Part shown: one piece after another, positions 9,448-18,002 of the stretch
How the letters are laid out: the number at the start of each line of letters is the position of its first letter
Position numbering within the stretch: position 1 is the stretch's first letter
NCBI GenBank assembly: GCA_965250215.1
Contig: CBDFNN010000003.1
Coordinates: 143,391 to 207,390 of the forward strand
Length of the DNA: 64,000 nucleotides
Direction of reading: 5' to 3'
Origin: CBDFNN01 sp965250215
GTDB taxonomy: Bacteria; Bacteroidota; Rhodothermia; Rhodothermales; DATKEJ01
Translations under genes and position numbers: made by a program
Notes under the pieces: generated by a model
Databases searched by the model: none
Seen by the model: the letters and a program-made list of their open reading frames with translations, nothing else
Told to the model about the DNA's origin: nothing

Positions 9448-10245
9448 TCAACGGCTGGCCTTTTCGCGCTGTGCGGTTTTACCATCTGGAGAATTGCTGG
9501 ATTCATAGTCTAAGTCTTCTAGACCCAGTAAATCTGAATCGTCGATGTTCGCCATTTGAACAGGAGCCAATTTATTTCTAAGGGCATCTTTGAGTGTCAA
9601 CATTTTTTGTCGCCTTGACTCAGCAAATCTTGAGTAAGCAAATCTCGTTGTGGCGAAGACCGTAGTAAGTAAGGCCACCAACGCAAGCACCCCTGGTAAG
9701 GAAAAACCGGCCTTGGCTACAAATGGCAGAGCAATCAAAAAGGTTACCATCAAACCAACATAATGGATGAGGAAGCCCGCCATTCCGATACCGGCACGGA
9801 ACTTGAAAATGGTCTTATCTCCCTCGACATTGATCGAAATACCAGAGTCGGTCTTTTTGTGCCGACTTGGACGGGAAGACCAAGACATCGAGTTATTGAG
9901 ACTATCAATATGCCCTTCCTCCCCCATTATCTCGCGGATCAAGGGGGCCAGATCCTCACGTTCTGTTTTTGTTAGAGCCCGATCAATCACCAAGTTTTCC
10001 TTTACCACCCTGTTCGCTCCCCAAATGTTGAAACCCTCAGACTCCTTCGGTGAATCACCTAGTAATACTGCCTGCCGAATGAACTCTGGATCGATGCCTG
10101 TTTCTTCACCTATTCGCTCTAACTCGGACAAAGAAAGAGCCTGAGCTGATTTGGAGTCTAGTCTTTTCTTTTCGTTCTGAAGTTGAGCCGCCAGTTTAAG
10201 AACAGACTCTATCTCCCCACCTTCAAATAATTGATCTTTATCCAT
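9448..10245 (-). CDS. Two-helix membrane protein with a helical N-terminal sensor-like motif
   Basis: A 265-residue protein. The N-terminus (SLSELERIGEETGIDPEFIRQAVL) matches a short helical motif found at the start or middle of many uncharacterised 2TM proteins of this kind. Two membrane helices follow at about residues 155-200 (MAGFLIHYVGLMVTFLIALPF, then GVLALVALLTTVFATT). The C-terminus is acidic. No enzymatic domain is recognised. It faces the preceding small membrane-protein gene tail to tail. Confidence 0.6.
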   Translation of the reverse strand: MDKDQLFEGGEIESVLKLAAQLQNEKKRLDSKSAQALSLSELERIGEETGIDPEFIRQAVLLGDSPKESEGFNIWGANRVVKENLVIDRALTKTEREDLAPLIREIMGEEGHIDSLNNSMSWSSRPSRHKKTDSGISINVEGDKTIFKFRAGIGMAGFLIHYVGLMVTFLIALPFVAKAGFSLPGVLALVALLTTVFATTRFAYSRFAESRRQKMLTLKDALRNKLAPVQMANIDDSDLLGLEDLDYESSNSPDGKTAQREKASR

Positions 10246-10264
10246 AGAAAAAATTCTTGTCTAC

Positions 10265-10489
10265 TTAATTACCCAGACGGCCTGTTAAGACCGCCGCCAT
10301 TGGTGAACCGATGATGTATTTCAAGGTGCCATCTTCCTGACGACGCGCGACCTCTGCCGTTGTGCCGCCAGGATCTTCGTTTCAAAGGATGGTCCACCGA
10401 TTTTCTATAAGTGCAATATCTCCGACGACGACAATTGCCAATGTTGTTTACACCTCCCTCTCTAATACTTTAACTCGACGTCCGTCGTA
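10265..10489 (-). pseudogene. SnoaL-like/DUF4440 (NTF2 fold) relic
   Basis: The minus strand reads YDGRRVKVLEREV, stop, TTLAIVVVGDIALIENRWTIL, stop, NEDPGGTTAEVARRQEDGTLKYIIGSPM and a final TAA at 10265. This is the C-terminal half of a small SnoaL-like protein, whose family reads VGDLALVxxxWxL and EVxRRQxDGxWxYVIDNP. Two in-frame stops and the loss of the N-terminal half show decay. It sits just upstream of the 2TM protein gene. The remaining bases up to 10770 hold no gene that I can support. Confidence 0.6.
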
Positions 10490-10770
10490 TCAGCGGCCTG
10501 TTTTCAGCAAGCAGGTCATTCTCACCTCGAATCTCAATGTCCTTTCTTTGAAGGCCCCGAATCATTTCATTGTATATCTCCTTCGCCAGGAGCCAGATCG
10601 CTTTGAATCGGTCCAAGGAAAAGAATCGACAGGCTAAAAATTGTCGACCGAATCGGTCACTCTACACGCCAAGACACATGCGGGTAGACAAGAAGTCTTT
10701 TCTTATCATTCTTAGCCCAAATGTCAGAGCAGCAAAACGCCCACCAATCAAAACAAACCTGTCCTTCAGA

Positions 10771-12195
10771 ATGGAAACACCGGAGAATAAACTAGAACGA
10801 AAGCTTCTGGAGCGGGTCGTCTCGCACACCCTTGAATACCGAGCTGATGATTCTGTACAGCCGGTCTATCCCGCAACTAGCCCCGCTGAACTGAGACAGC
10901 ATCTCGACAAGCCGCTACCAGCTGCGCCATCCGATCCAATCGATGTCATAGACCAGCTTGTTGCCGATGTCGAGGGCGGACTGGTTAGATCCACCAGCGG
11001 AAGATTCTTTGGATGGGTGATGGGCGGAAACGTCCCAGCAGCTCTAGCCGCGGATTGGATGACATCGACCTGGGATCAAAACGCCGGAATGTACGCCGTT
11101 GCACCAGCTGCCGCTATTGTCGAAGAGGTATGCGGAAAGTGGCTACTCGATCTATTAGGACTCGATGAGACTTGCAGTTTTGCCCTAGTCACGGGTTGCC
11201 AAATGGCTCACGTCACATGCCTCGCTGCCGCTAGAAATGCCTTGTTGAACAAACGAGGATGGGATGTCGAACAGAAAGGCTTGTACGGGACTCCTCCAAT
11301 TCGAATTGTAACCGGAGACCAGCGACACGGATCGATTGAACGCGCCCTCCGCCTCCTAGGCATGGGTCAAGAGTCAATAATAGATATACCATGTGGAGCA
11401 GATGGTAAACTGTCTCCTTCAGATTTGGAATCTGCTCTTGCCGGGGAGCCCGATAGACCGACCATCGTCCTGCTACAAGCCGGAGATATCAACTCGGGAT
11501 CCTTTGATTCTTATGACGAGCTTATTCCCATCGCCCGGAAATACGATGCGTGGGTCCACGTCGATGGAGCATTTGGTTTATGGGCACAAGTAAGCCCAGC
11601 ACATAAGCATCTAACAAAAGGAATTGAAGCCGCTGATTCTTGGGCGACAGATGGCCACAAATGGCTCAACGTCCCTTACGATAGTGGCTATGCCTTTGTA
11701 GCAAATCGCGAGGCACATTTCAAGGCCTTCAGTCACAAAGCTAATTACTTGCAATACTCCGATTCAGCTCGTGATCAAGTCGACTGGAATCCGGAATACT
11801 CTCGCCGCGCTCGAGGATTTGCGACCTACGCAGCCATCGCCAGTTTGGGACGCGAAGGCATTCAAGAACTTGTAACAAACGCATGTGCACAAGCGACAGC
11901 TATCGTAATGGGTGCCGACCGCTTTCCCGATGTGGAAGTACTCTGCGAACCCATCATCAATCAAGGCCTACTTCGATTTCTAGACCTGAGGCCAGGTGCT
12001 AGCGTAGCTGATCACGACAAGAGAACCAAGGACGTTATAGCCAAAATCGTTAAATCTGGCGAAGTCTTCTTTTCGCCGACGACTTGGAAAGGAATGAGGT
12101 GTATGAGAGTATCGGTCTCAGGTTGGAATACGACCGATGATGATGTCAGAAGAGTTCTTGCCGCGATCGAACAAAGCCTATTAAATGAGGCATAG
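10771..12195 (+). CDS. PLP-dependent group II decarboxylase
   Basis: A 474-residue pyridoxal-phosphate enzyme of the aromatic-L-amino-acid/glutamate decarboxylase family. Visible are the substrate loop YPATSPAE, WDQNAGMYAVAPAAAIVEE, the cofactor Asp in VHVDGAFGLWAQ, and the Schiff-base Lys297 in ATDGHKWLNVPYDSGYAF. Start set at METPENKLERKLLE; the open frame runs 67 codons further up but that part shows no homology and lies in low-quality coding sequence. No signal peptide. Relatives decarboxylate aromatic amino acids or aspartate; the substrate here is not determined. It is isolated, with a GCTGAA-rich degenerate repeat just downstream (12205-12235). Confidence 0.85.
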   Translation: METPENKLERKLLERVVSHTLEYRADDSVQPVYPATSPAELRQHLDKPLPAAPSDPIDVIDQLVADVEGGLVRSTSGRFFGWVMGGNVPAALAADWMTSTWDQNAGMYAVAPAAAIVEEVCGKWLLDLLGLDETCSFALVTGCQMAHVTCLAAARNALLNKRGWDVEQKGLYGTPPIRIVTGDQRHGSIERALRLLGMGQESIIDIPCGADGKLSPSDLESALAGEPDRPTIVLLQAGDINSGSFDSYDELIPIARKYDAWVHVDGAFGLWAQVSPAHKHLTKGIEAADSWATDGHKWLNVPYDSGYAFVANREAHFKAFSHKANYLQYSDSARDQVDWNPEYSRRARGFATYAAIASLGREGIQELVTNACAQATAIVMGADRFPDVEVLCEPIINQGLLRFLDLRPGASVADHDKRTKDVIAKIVKSGEVFFSPTTWKGMRCMRVSVSGWNTTDDDVRRVLAAIEQSLLNEA

Positions 12196-12337
12196 ACCAG
12201 AAAAGATGAAGGCTGAATGCTGAAGACTGACGACTTCCTTCTACCAAATAGCTTTCGAATGCATCATAAGAGTAATACCTTAGCATCTACTTATTGAATC
12301 GAGATTTAGATACCCCAACCTACTGGGAGAACCCGAT

Positions 12338-14209
12338 ATGTTAACGAGGCAAACTATGCTTGGCAGGCCCATCACGCTCCTTTTTCTAATACTATGTATT
12401 CCGCTTCTTGCGAGTGCGCAGCAAATCACCTACCCGACCGCTTTCACGGGTATCACTTTCTCGTCTCCAGTGGATGTCCAGCATCCTCCTGACGGATCAG
12501 ATAGACTATTCGTCGTAGAACGCGGGGGAAATATTCGCATAGTAGATGACATTTTTGGAACGCCAGCTAAACTAGGGACTGCCTTTTTCACTGTTCCTGA
12601 TGGCACCTTTGTCTTTGGAAGCGAACGAGGCTTGCTTGGCATGGCCTTTCATCCTGACTTCGCGACCAATGGCTATTTCTTCGTCTACTACACCGTAAAT
12701 CCACCCGGATCGGTGGGCACAAGGACGGTCGTTTCTAGATTTACCATTTCAGGTGCTAATCCTAACTTGACAGACTATACCACCGAGTTAGACATTATTG
12801 GCGTCGATCATTTCGACAGCAATCACAACGCAGGACAAATTCAGTTTGGACCCGACGATGACTATCTCTACGTCGGTATGGGTGACGGCGGTGGTGGTGG
12901 TGACCCGGGCAACAATGGCCAGGACAAAGGAACGCTCTTAGCCAGCATGTTACGGCTTGACATCGATGGTGGCGGAGAACCCGCAAGCGGCTGCGCTAGC
13001 ATAGCGGCCAACTACACTATCCCAAAAGACAATCCCTTCCTTGACGATGCAGGGGTATGCGATGAGATCTTCGCCTATGGACTGCGAAATCCATGGAGAT
13101 TCAGTTTCGGGCCCGATGGAAAATTTTGGGTCGCCGATGTTGGACAGAATGCACATGAAGAGGTCTCCTGGGTGAATAGCGGAGACAATATGGGATGGGA
13201 TGACAAAGAAGGCTTCGCCTGCTACGATACAAATCCATGTACTAACCCGATTTATATGGATCCAATTTATAGCCATCCCCACAACTTTGGAGGATCGATC
13301 ACAGGAGGCTACGTTTACGAAGGTCTTGAATGTGGAGCCCTTTCTGGCCAATACTTCTTCGCGGAATATGTCCAAGGATTTACTCGAAGCTTGGTCTATG
13401 ACAATACCGGCTTGGTGCAGACTAATGTTCTTCCAAACTTGTCCTCGGTATCGACCTTTGGACGAGACAGAAAGGGAAATCTCTATGTGGTTAGGTTGAA
13501 CGGCCAGCTGCGAAAGATCGATTGCAGTAACCTGATGGGTGTAAATATCAAGGTTAATCTTGCAGGACCCTATGATGAAGATCTCGATGCCATGACGGTG
13601 GGTCTCTCAGATAATAGCCTCGTCCCGGACGCACAGCCCTACAATGATGACTTCTTTAATGGAGCCAAGGCCGAACATGATGGCAACGAGACTCTGGACT
13701 TAAGTCTGTTCTCCAGCGTCGCCGATGTTGTTGATTGGGTGACTGTTGAGTTGCGACCAACACCATCAGCGGCCGCCCTAGTGAAGCGCGCTGCTCTGCT
13801 TCTGAAAGACGGAAGCGTAGTAGATTTCGATGGCGGAATAGTGAGATTCTTCAACCAAACTGGCGACAACCATGTCGTAATTCATCACCGGAATCATCTA
13901 TCTATAATGTCTGCTACAACGGTGAGTCTTTCAACTTCTCCTACTCTCTACGATTTTACGACTGCTCAAAGCACGGCCCATGGCAGTAATCCCATGGTCG
14001 AACTTGAAACTGGCGTTTTTGGAATGCATGGAGGCGACGGAAGTTCAACGGATGGTGTCACGGCCTTCGACTTTCTGAACTTCTTCCTTCCTTTCAACGG
14101 TAGTAACGGATACCTCGCTGGTGATTTCAACTTGAGTGGAGATGTCTCGGCTTTTGATTTCTTGAACGTTTGGCTCTTAGGCAACGGAAGTGCTACGCAG
14201 GTCCCGTAG
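12338..14209 (+). CDS. Secreted PQQ-type glucose/sorbosone dehydrogenase with dockerin-like tail
   Basis: A 623-residue secreted protein with a GGGAG-like ribosome site just upstream and a signal peptide ending LASAQQ. Residues 25-390 form the six-bladed PQQ sugar-dehydrogenase propeller: VDVQHPPDGSDRLFVVERGG, SERGLLGMAFHPDFATNGYFFVYYT, the NHNAGQIQFGPDDDYLYVGMGDGGGGGDP stretch (residues about 164-192) and GLRNPWRFSFGPDGKFWVADVGQNAHEEV. The last 60 residues repeat FDFLNFFLPFNG and GDFNLSGDVSAFDFLNVW, a calcium-loop pattern like dockerin repeats. It lacks a type IX tail. It may oxidise sugars in the periplasm or outside the cell. Confidence 0.85.
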   Translation: MLTRQTMLGRPITLLFLILCIPLLASAQQITYPTAFTGITFSSPVDVQHPPDGSDRLFVVERGGNIRIVDDIFGTPAKLGTAFFTVPDGTFVFGSERGLLGMAFHPDFATNGYFFVYYTVNPPGSVGTRTVVSRFTISGANPNLTDYTTELDIIGVDHFDSNHNAGQIQFGPDDDYLYVGMGDGGGGGDPGNNGQDKGTLLASMLRLDIDGGGEPASGCASIAANYTIPKDNPFLDDAGVCDEIFAYGLRNPWRFSFGPDGKFWVADVGQNAHEEVSWVNSGDNMGWDDKEGFACYDTNPCTNPIYMDPIYSHPHNFGGSITGGYVYEGLECGALSGQYFFAEYVQGFTRSLVYDNTGLVQTNVLPNLSSVSTFGRDRKGNLYVVRLNGQLRKIDCSNLMGVNIKVNLAGPYDEDLDAMTVGLSDNSLVPDAQPYNDDFFNGAKAEHDGNETLDLSLFSSVADVVDWVTVELRPTPSAAALVKRAALLLKDGSVVDFDGGIVRFFNQTGDNHVVIHHRNHLSIMSATTVSLSTSPTLYDFTTAQSTAHGSNPMVELETGVFGMHGGDGSSTDGVTAFDFLNFFLPFNGSNGYLAGDFNLSGDVSAFDFLNVWLLGNGSATQVP

Positions 14210-14239
14210 GGTGATGGGTGATGGGTGATGGGTGATGGG
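14210..14239. repeat. Heptamer repeat (GGGTGAT)n, left part
   Basis: About 4.3 perfect copies of GGGTGAT begin one base after the dehydrogenase stop codon and run directly into the left end of the IS3-family element. The same repeat, in the same orientation, resumes at the other side of the element. Confidence 0.95.
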
Positions 14240-14280
14240 TGTATCCGATCCTGAAATAGCTTGACACAATATATCGAGCT

Positions 14281-14652
14281 ATGAGCATATTAGATAAACC
14301 TCACCCGAGTACGATTAGATATTCGATTGCCTTCAAACGGAAGGTGGTCTCTGAGATTGAAAATGGTACCTTCAAGTCTCTGAATGACGTCACCCGTTCT
14401 TATGGAATGAGTTTGACAACTGTTCGGCGTTGGATCGAGCGCTTCGGCAAGTATGATTCCACTCACGTAAGACTTAGAGTTGAGATGAAGGACGAAAAGG
14501 ATAAAATCAGGGAGCAGGAGAAGCGTATTAAAGAACTGGAATCAGCTCTTGCTAATTCTCACCTTGAGGTGGTAATGCTGAGGGCTAGGATGCAGTATCA
14601 TGGTCTGAAGCCTCAGAAAGATGTCAAAAAAAAGAGTGGTTCGAAGTCATGA
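14281..14652 (+). CDS. IS3-family transposase OrfA
   Basis: A 123-residue DNA-binding subunit. The N-terminal half holds a helix-turn-helix (YSIAFKRKVVSEIENGTF, then VTRSYGMSLTTVRRWIERF). The second half is a charged heptad region with a leucine-zipper look (KDEKDKIREQEKRIKELESAL), used for multimerisation. Its stop codon overlaps the ATG of OrfB as ATGA, and a slippery A-run lies 15 bases earlier. Confidence 0.9.
   Translation: MSILDKPHPSTIRYSIAFKRKVVSEIENGTFKSLNDVTRSYGMSLTTVRRWIERFGKYDSTHVRLRVEMKDEKDKIREQEKRIKELESALANSHLEVVMLRARMQYHGLKPQKDVKKKSGSKS
14628..14634 (+). promoter_or_regulatory. Programmed -1 frameshift heptamer A AAA AAG
   Basis: In the OrfA frame the bases read A AAA AAG within a run of eight A, the classic IS3 slippery site. 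The -1 frame from here (CAA AAA AAA GAG TGG TTC GAA GTC ATG) has no stop and enters OrfB, so a slip would make an OrfAB transposase. Frameshifting itself is inferred from the sequence. Confidence 0.75.
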
Positions 14653-15473
14653 CTTTAGCTTGTTCAACAAGTAGCATTCGTGCAATGAGCGCGTATGCCG
14701 GAGTCAGTCGCCAGGGGTATTACGATCATCTACGTCGTAAGAAAGCTAAGGAGCAAGATGAAGGACGCATATTGGCTCTTGTAGACCACTATCGTTCTCT
14801 GCTTGCTCGGTCAGGAGTTCGCAAGGTCTACGACGAGATTAAGCATCTCATTCCTGTTGGTAGAGATGCCTTATACGAATTGCTTGGACGCACAGGCCGT
14901 TTGATTGAGCCCAGAAGACGTGGAGTGCGGACGACGAACTCTTATCACCACTATAGAAAGCACAAGAATCTGATTAAAGGAAAATCACCTGAGAGGCGAG
15001 ACGAGGTGCTGGTATCTGACATTACCTATTTGCGACTGAAGTCAGGCGACCACTGCTACGCTTCTCTAATAACAGACCTCTACAGTCGCGCTATAGTCGG
15101 TTACCATGTGGCTCCTTCCTTGGCTGCGAAAGGACCTATTAGCGCCCTAAAGATGGCTATGGATCAGATGAAGAGAATCAAGGGATGCGTACACCACAGC
15201 GATCGAGGTATACAATATTGCTGCGAAGCCTACACAAGATTGCTGAAGAAAAACGAGATGAAGATCAGCATGACCGAAGAGAACCACTGCTACGAGAACG
15301 CCGTGGCCGAGCGGGTCAATGGCATACTTAAAAACGAGTTCTACATGGACCTACCCTTTGAATCAGTTCAAGAGGCAACGAGAGCCTTGAGAGAGTCCAT
15401 TTGGCTTTACAACACGAAAAGAAAACACTATTCACTGGGGCTGAAAACGCCAGCACAAGTACATCTAAACTAA
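14649..15473 (+). CDS. IS3-family transposase OrfB (DDE integrase)
   Basis: A 274-residue catalytic subunit of the rve/integrase family. The triad is visible as D124 (VLVSDITYLRL), D185 (VHHSDRGIQY) and E221 (YENAVAERVNGILKNEFY), with exactly 35 residues between the last two. The N-terminal HTH_21-like part (ARSGVRKVYDEI) is also present. It overlaps OrfA by four bases and is reachable either by coupling or by -1 frameshifting. No defects are seen. Confidence 0.92.
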   Translation: MTLACSTSSIRAMSAYAGVSRQGYYDHLRRKKAKEQDEGRILALVDHYRSLLARSGVRKVYDEIKHLIPVGRDALYELLGRTGRLIEPRRRGVRTTNSYHHYRKHKNLIKGKSPERRDEVLVSDITYLRLKSGDHCYASLITDLYSRAIVGYHVAPSLAAKGPISALKMAMDQMKRIKGCVHHSDRGIQYCCEAYTRLLKKNEMKISMTEENHCYENAVAERVNGILKNEFYMDLPFESVQEATRALRESIWLYNTKRKHYSLGLKTPAQVHLN

Positions 15474-15507
15474 ACCAACAACCTGTCAACTATTTTAGGA
15501 CGGGACA

Positions 15508-15579
15508 GTGATGGGTGATGGGTGATGGGTGATGGGTGATGGGTGATGGGTGATGGGTGATGGGTGATGGGTGATGGGT
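15508..15579. repeat. Heptamer repeat (GGGTGAT)n, right part
   Basis: About 10.3 perfect copies of GGGTGAT follow the right end of the IS. Together with 14210-14239 they look like one repeat tract split by the element. The tract ends 41 bases before the recombinase gene. Confidence 0.95.
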
Positions 15580-15620
15580 TTGTTATCGGAACATGTTCTG
15601 CTGAGTAATGTCGTGTTCTT

Positions 15621-16562
15621 ATGGCGAAAATCAGAAAGCGACTAGACCGACTGGCCGAGGAAACTACAGAGATTCTTAAGCAATCGAGGTCTGCCAACAC
15701 CATCCGGGCCTATCGGATGGACTGGGCCGATTTTGACTTTTGGTGCGATCTACAACATCTGTCGGCAAGCGAGGCAGACGAAAATACCATCGCCCTCTAT
15801 TTAACAGATAGATCGAAGACATTAAAGCAGTCAAGTCTCCGAAGACGGCTTGCTGCCATCAACGTCGTGTTCGGATTGAAGGGTGTCCCCTCCCCTGGTA
15901 AGTCTCCTTTGGTTCAGGATTTGATGAAAGGTCTTTATCGCAAATCAACTGACAGGGTAGACAAGAAGAAGGCGCTGAGTGTAGATGAGCTGTTAGAAAT
16001 GATCGATCGTCTTCCCGATGACCTTCGCGGTCACAGAGACAAATCGATATTACTACTAGGATTCTCAGGAGCCCTTCGACGGTCGGAAATATCGAAGCTC
16101 ACAATCGAAGATCTGACATTCTCGAAAGAAGGCCTAGTCTGCAACATCCGGGAATCCAAGACCGACCAAAGCCCTGAGGGTGAACGCATCGCGATTGTCA
16201 GAAGCAAGAAAGAACGCTCTTGCCCAGTTCGCGCCCTGGAGTTCTGGATCGAATTTTCTGGAATCACCTCCGGTCCCCTCTTCCGAGGAATTCTGCCAGA
16301 CGGAAATTTAAGAGACAACCCATTGACAGGAAGAGCCATCGCCCAAGTCGTGCAACGATCTGCAAGACGGATTGGGATTGATCCTCAAACGGTCGCTGGT
16401 CATTCGCTTCGATCAGGTCTCGCTACGGAAGCGGCTAGAAAAGGAGTTGGTGAGCGGATCATTCAAAAGCAGACCAGGCACAAGTCCCTCGAGGTATTGC
16501 GTGGATATATAAGAGAGGGTGAGTTGTTCAAGGACAATGCGTCGGGGGAAATAGGACTTTAG
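15621..16562 (+). CDS. Tyrosine recombinase/site-specific integrase
   Basis: A 313-residue recombinase. Residues 10-100 form a SAM-like core-binding domain (SANTIRAYRMDWADFDFWC). The catalytic set is complete: R153 (GALRRSE), K180 (ESKTDQ), H261 and R264 (AGHSLRSGLATEAA), H287 (TRHKSLEVL) and the nucleophile Y296 (RGYIREG). It is close to phage and integron-style integrases in size but no attachment core, excisionase or cargo was recognised beside it. It may be an orphan or serve the neighbouring repeats. Degenerate GGGGCTGA repeats start at its stop codon. Confidence 0.85.
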   Translation: MAKIRKRLDRLAEETTEILKQSRSANTIRAYRMDWADFDFWCDLQHLSASEADENTIALYLTDRSKTLKQSSLRRRLAAINVVFGLKGVPSPGKSPLVQDLMKGLYRKSTDRVDKKKALSVDELLEMIDRLPDDLRGHRDKSILLLGFSGALRRSEISKLTIEDLTFSKEGLVCNIRESKTDQSPEGERIAIVRSKKERSCPVRALEFWIEFSGITSGPLFRGILPDGNLRDNPLTGRAIAQVVQRSARRIGIDPQTVAGHSLRSGLATEAARKGVGERIIQKQTRHKSLEVLRGYIREGELFKDNASGEIGL

Positions 16563-16643
16563 GGGCTGAGGGGCTAGGGGGCTGAGGGATGGGGAGCTGA
16601 AGGGCTGAGAAATGAGGAGCTGGGAAGTTGAGGAGTTAGGGAA
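16562..16643. repeat. Degenerate octamer repeat (GGGGCTGA)n
   Basis: Starting at the recombinase stop codon are about ten diverged copies of GGGGCTGA, decaying to GGAGCTGGGAAGTTGAGGAG. An inverted counterpart, CCCAGCCCCTCAGCTCCCCT, lies at 16759-16780 just before the M14 gene, so the spacer is bracketed by inverted copies. The same unit recurs as a clean tract at 24867. Confidence 0.8.
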
Positions 16644-16781
16644 GAACAGATGCAATGCCAGGCAATCGTAATTGGTGTTCTCGTCAAATAGTTTGGCGTC
16701 TCGGATTTATGTATTTAGTACACATTGAATGAGCTGTTAAGCTAACAATTTCCCAAATCCCAGCCCCTCAGCTCCCCTCAC

Positions 16782-17912
16782 ATGATTACCCTTGACTCCA
16801 ATTTCGACTCCGCCTCACTGAAGAGCTATGCCCTTCTTGAGGACGGCTCGATTTCTATTGAAGGTCGGGATAACCATAGCGAAATAAAGGGAGAATGGAA
16901 ATGGATATACTTTATCGCTCATGGTGTAAAAGATTGGAAGCCTCGCTTCGTCATTTCAAACAATTTTGAGCCTGGTGCAAGCCGTTTAGACCGACATCGA
17001 TTTTGGTGGAGTGCGGATGGAGAGGAGTGGAAAGAATTCGACTTCCACGAGCACGATCGATCATCTGGAAAATATTCGTTTGGCCTCGATCATCCGATTC
17101 CATCCGACCAAGTCCATGTTGCCTTCTCTCCTCCCTATCCCATTGAACGGGCAGGGAGATTGGTCAAGCAATTGATTGTAGACGAAAGAGTAAAACCAAG
17201 CCCCTCGTGTATTGAAGGATATTCGCTTGGTAAATCTCCGGGGGGTAAGGACGAGCTTGGTCGGGTCATTCATCCATCGGATCTATTCGCTTTGGAGATG
17301 GGAGCCAAAAAGGAGGATGCCAAAAAGACGGCTGTTATCCTAGGCGGTGTTCATCCGAACGAGATGCCGGCTAACTTTGCTCTCGAAGGATTTCTTGAAA
17401 AACTACTGGAGGAAGAATGCAGAGGTCTACTCAATGAGACTCGATTTCTAATTTACCCGATGGTGAATCCCGACGGACGATATGCCGGATATAACAGGAG
17501 CACTGTTCAACATCTCGACCATGACGCAAATCGGCATTGGAATCCTGAGCTGTGGGAAGACATGCTAGATATCAGGACGATCGGCGAAGCTATTTTAAAG
17601 GACACAGATTCGAGCTGTGACTATTTCATCGACTTTCATTCCTGGACCAACTCCATCGAACACATGGGGATCTTGTCTTTTGAAGAAAGGCATTACGAGC
17701 ACCCAATTTGGCAGCATCTGCTCAAACTTGATCCAACAATGGGTACGTGGGGGACGGACTATGACAATTGGTCATCGGAGACCTTTGGACAGAAAATGTT
17801 GTCGCCCGAATTCAATGTGACCTACGAGACGATGTATTTAGTGAAATGTGGTGTAGAGTGCTACAAAGAGGTCGGCCGAAACATGGCGCAAGCGATGTCG
17901 AAGGCGCGATAG
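16782..17912 (+). CDS. M14 family zinc carboxypeptidase (CCP-like)
   Basis: A 376-residue cytoplasmic enzyme. Residues 1-135 form a beta-rich N-terminal domain ending VAFSPPYPIERA, as in the cytosolic carboxypeptidase (Nna1) branch. The M14 domain has H191 and E194 (GGVHPNEMPAN), the substrate Arg region MVNPDGRYAGYNR, zinc ligand H286 (YFIDFHSW) and a late Glu near 349 (SPEFNVTYET). Relatives trim C-terminal residues, sometimes glutamates, from proteins or peptides. The start ATG follows a GGGCTGA-type repeat. No partner is evident. Confidence 0.85.
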   Translation: MITLDSNFDSASLKSYALLEDGSISIEGRDNHSEIKGEWKWIYFIAHGVKDWKPRFVISNNFEPGASRLDRHRFWWSADGEEWKEFDFHEHDRSSGKYSFGLDHPIPSDQVHVAFSPPYPIERAGRLVKQLIVDERVKPSPSCIEGYSLGKSPGGKDELGRVIHPSDLFALEMGAKKEDAKKTAVILGGVHPNEMPANFALEGFLEKLLEEECRGLLNETRFLIYPMVNPDGRYAGYNRSTVQHLDHDANRHWNPELWEDMLDIRTIGEAILKDTDSSCDYFIDFHSWTNSIEHMGILSFEERHYEHPIWQHLLKLDPTMGTWGTDYDNWSSETFGQKMLSPEFNVTYETMYLVKCGVECYKEVGRNMAQAMSKAR

Positions 17913-17914
17913 AC

Positions 17915-17981
17915 GTGTTCGGTGTTCCGTGTTCCGTTTTCCGAAAGACGAAGACAATATCTGAATCGGAACACTGAACAC
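17915..17981. terminator. Long inverted repeat between converging genes
   Basis: GTGTTCGGTGTTCCG (17915-17929) pairs with CGGAACACTGAACAC (17967-17981), 14 of 15 positions, with extra GTGTTCCG copies in the loop. It lies between the M14 gene and the converging DUF885 gene. There is no T-run, so a bidirectional terminator is an inference; it also belongs to the degenerate intergenic repeats of this window. Confidence 0.5.
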
Positions 17982-18002
17982 GGCAAACGCCTGCTGGCCT
18001 AG

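Larger units (their letters stand above)
14240..15507 (+). mobile_element. IS3-family insertion sequence, complete (1268 bp)
   Basis: The element carries two overlapping ORFs with a DDE transposase. Its ends form imperfect inverted repeats of about 28 bases: left TGTATCCGATCCTGAAATAG then CTTGACA, right (complement) TGTCCCGTCCTAAAATAG then TTGACA, beginning TG and ending CA as usual for IS3. Both sides abut (GGGTGAT)n, so it lies inside a simple repeat. The flanks match over 8 bases (GTGATGGG), which the repeat phase alone explains, so the target duplication cannot be read. All parts look intact, consistent with recent or present activity. Confidence 0.85.

Noticed and set aside
10570..10770. 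67-codon N-terminal extension of the PLP decarboxylase
   Set aside because: The residues are not protein-like for this family, and the internal Met at 10771 begins the recognised domain.
14210..15579. GGGTGAT and octamer tracts as CRISPR arrays
   Set aside because: Units are contiguous 7-8 base repeats with no unique spacers and no cas genes.
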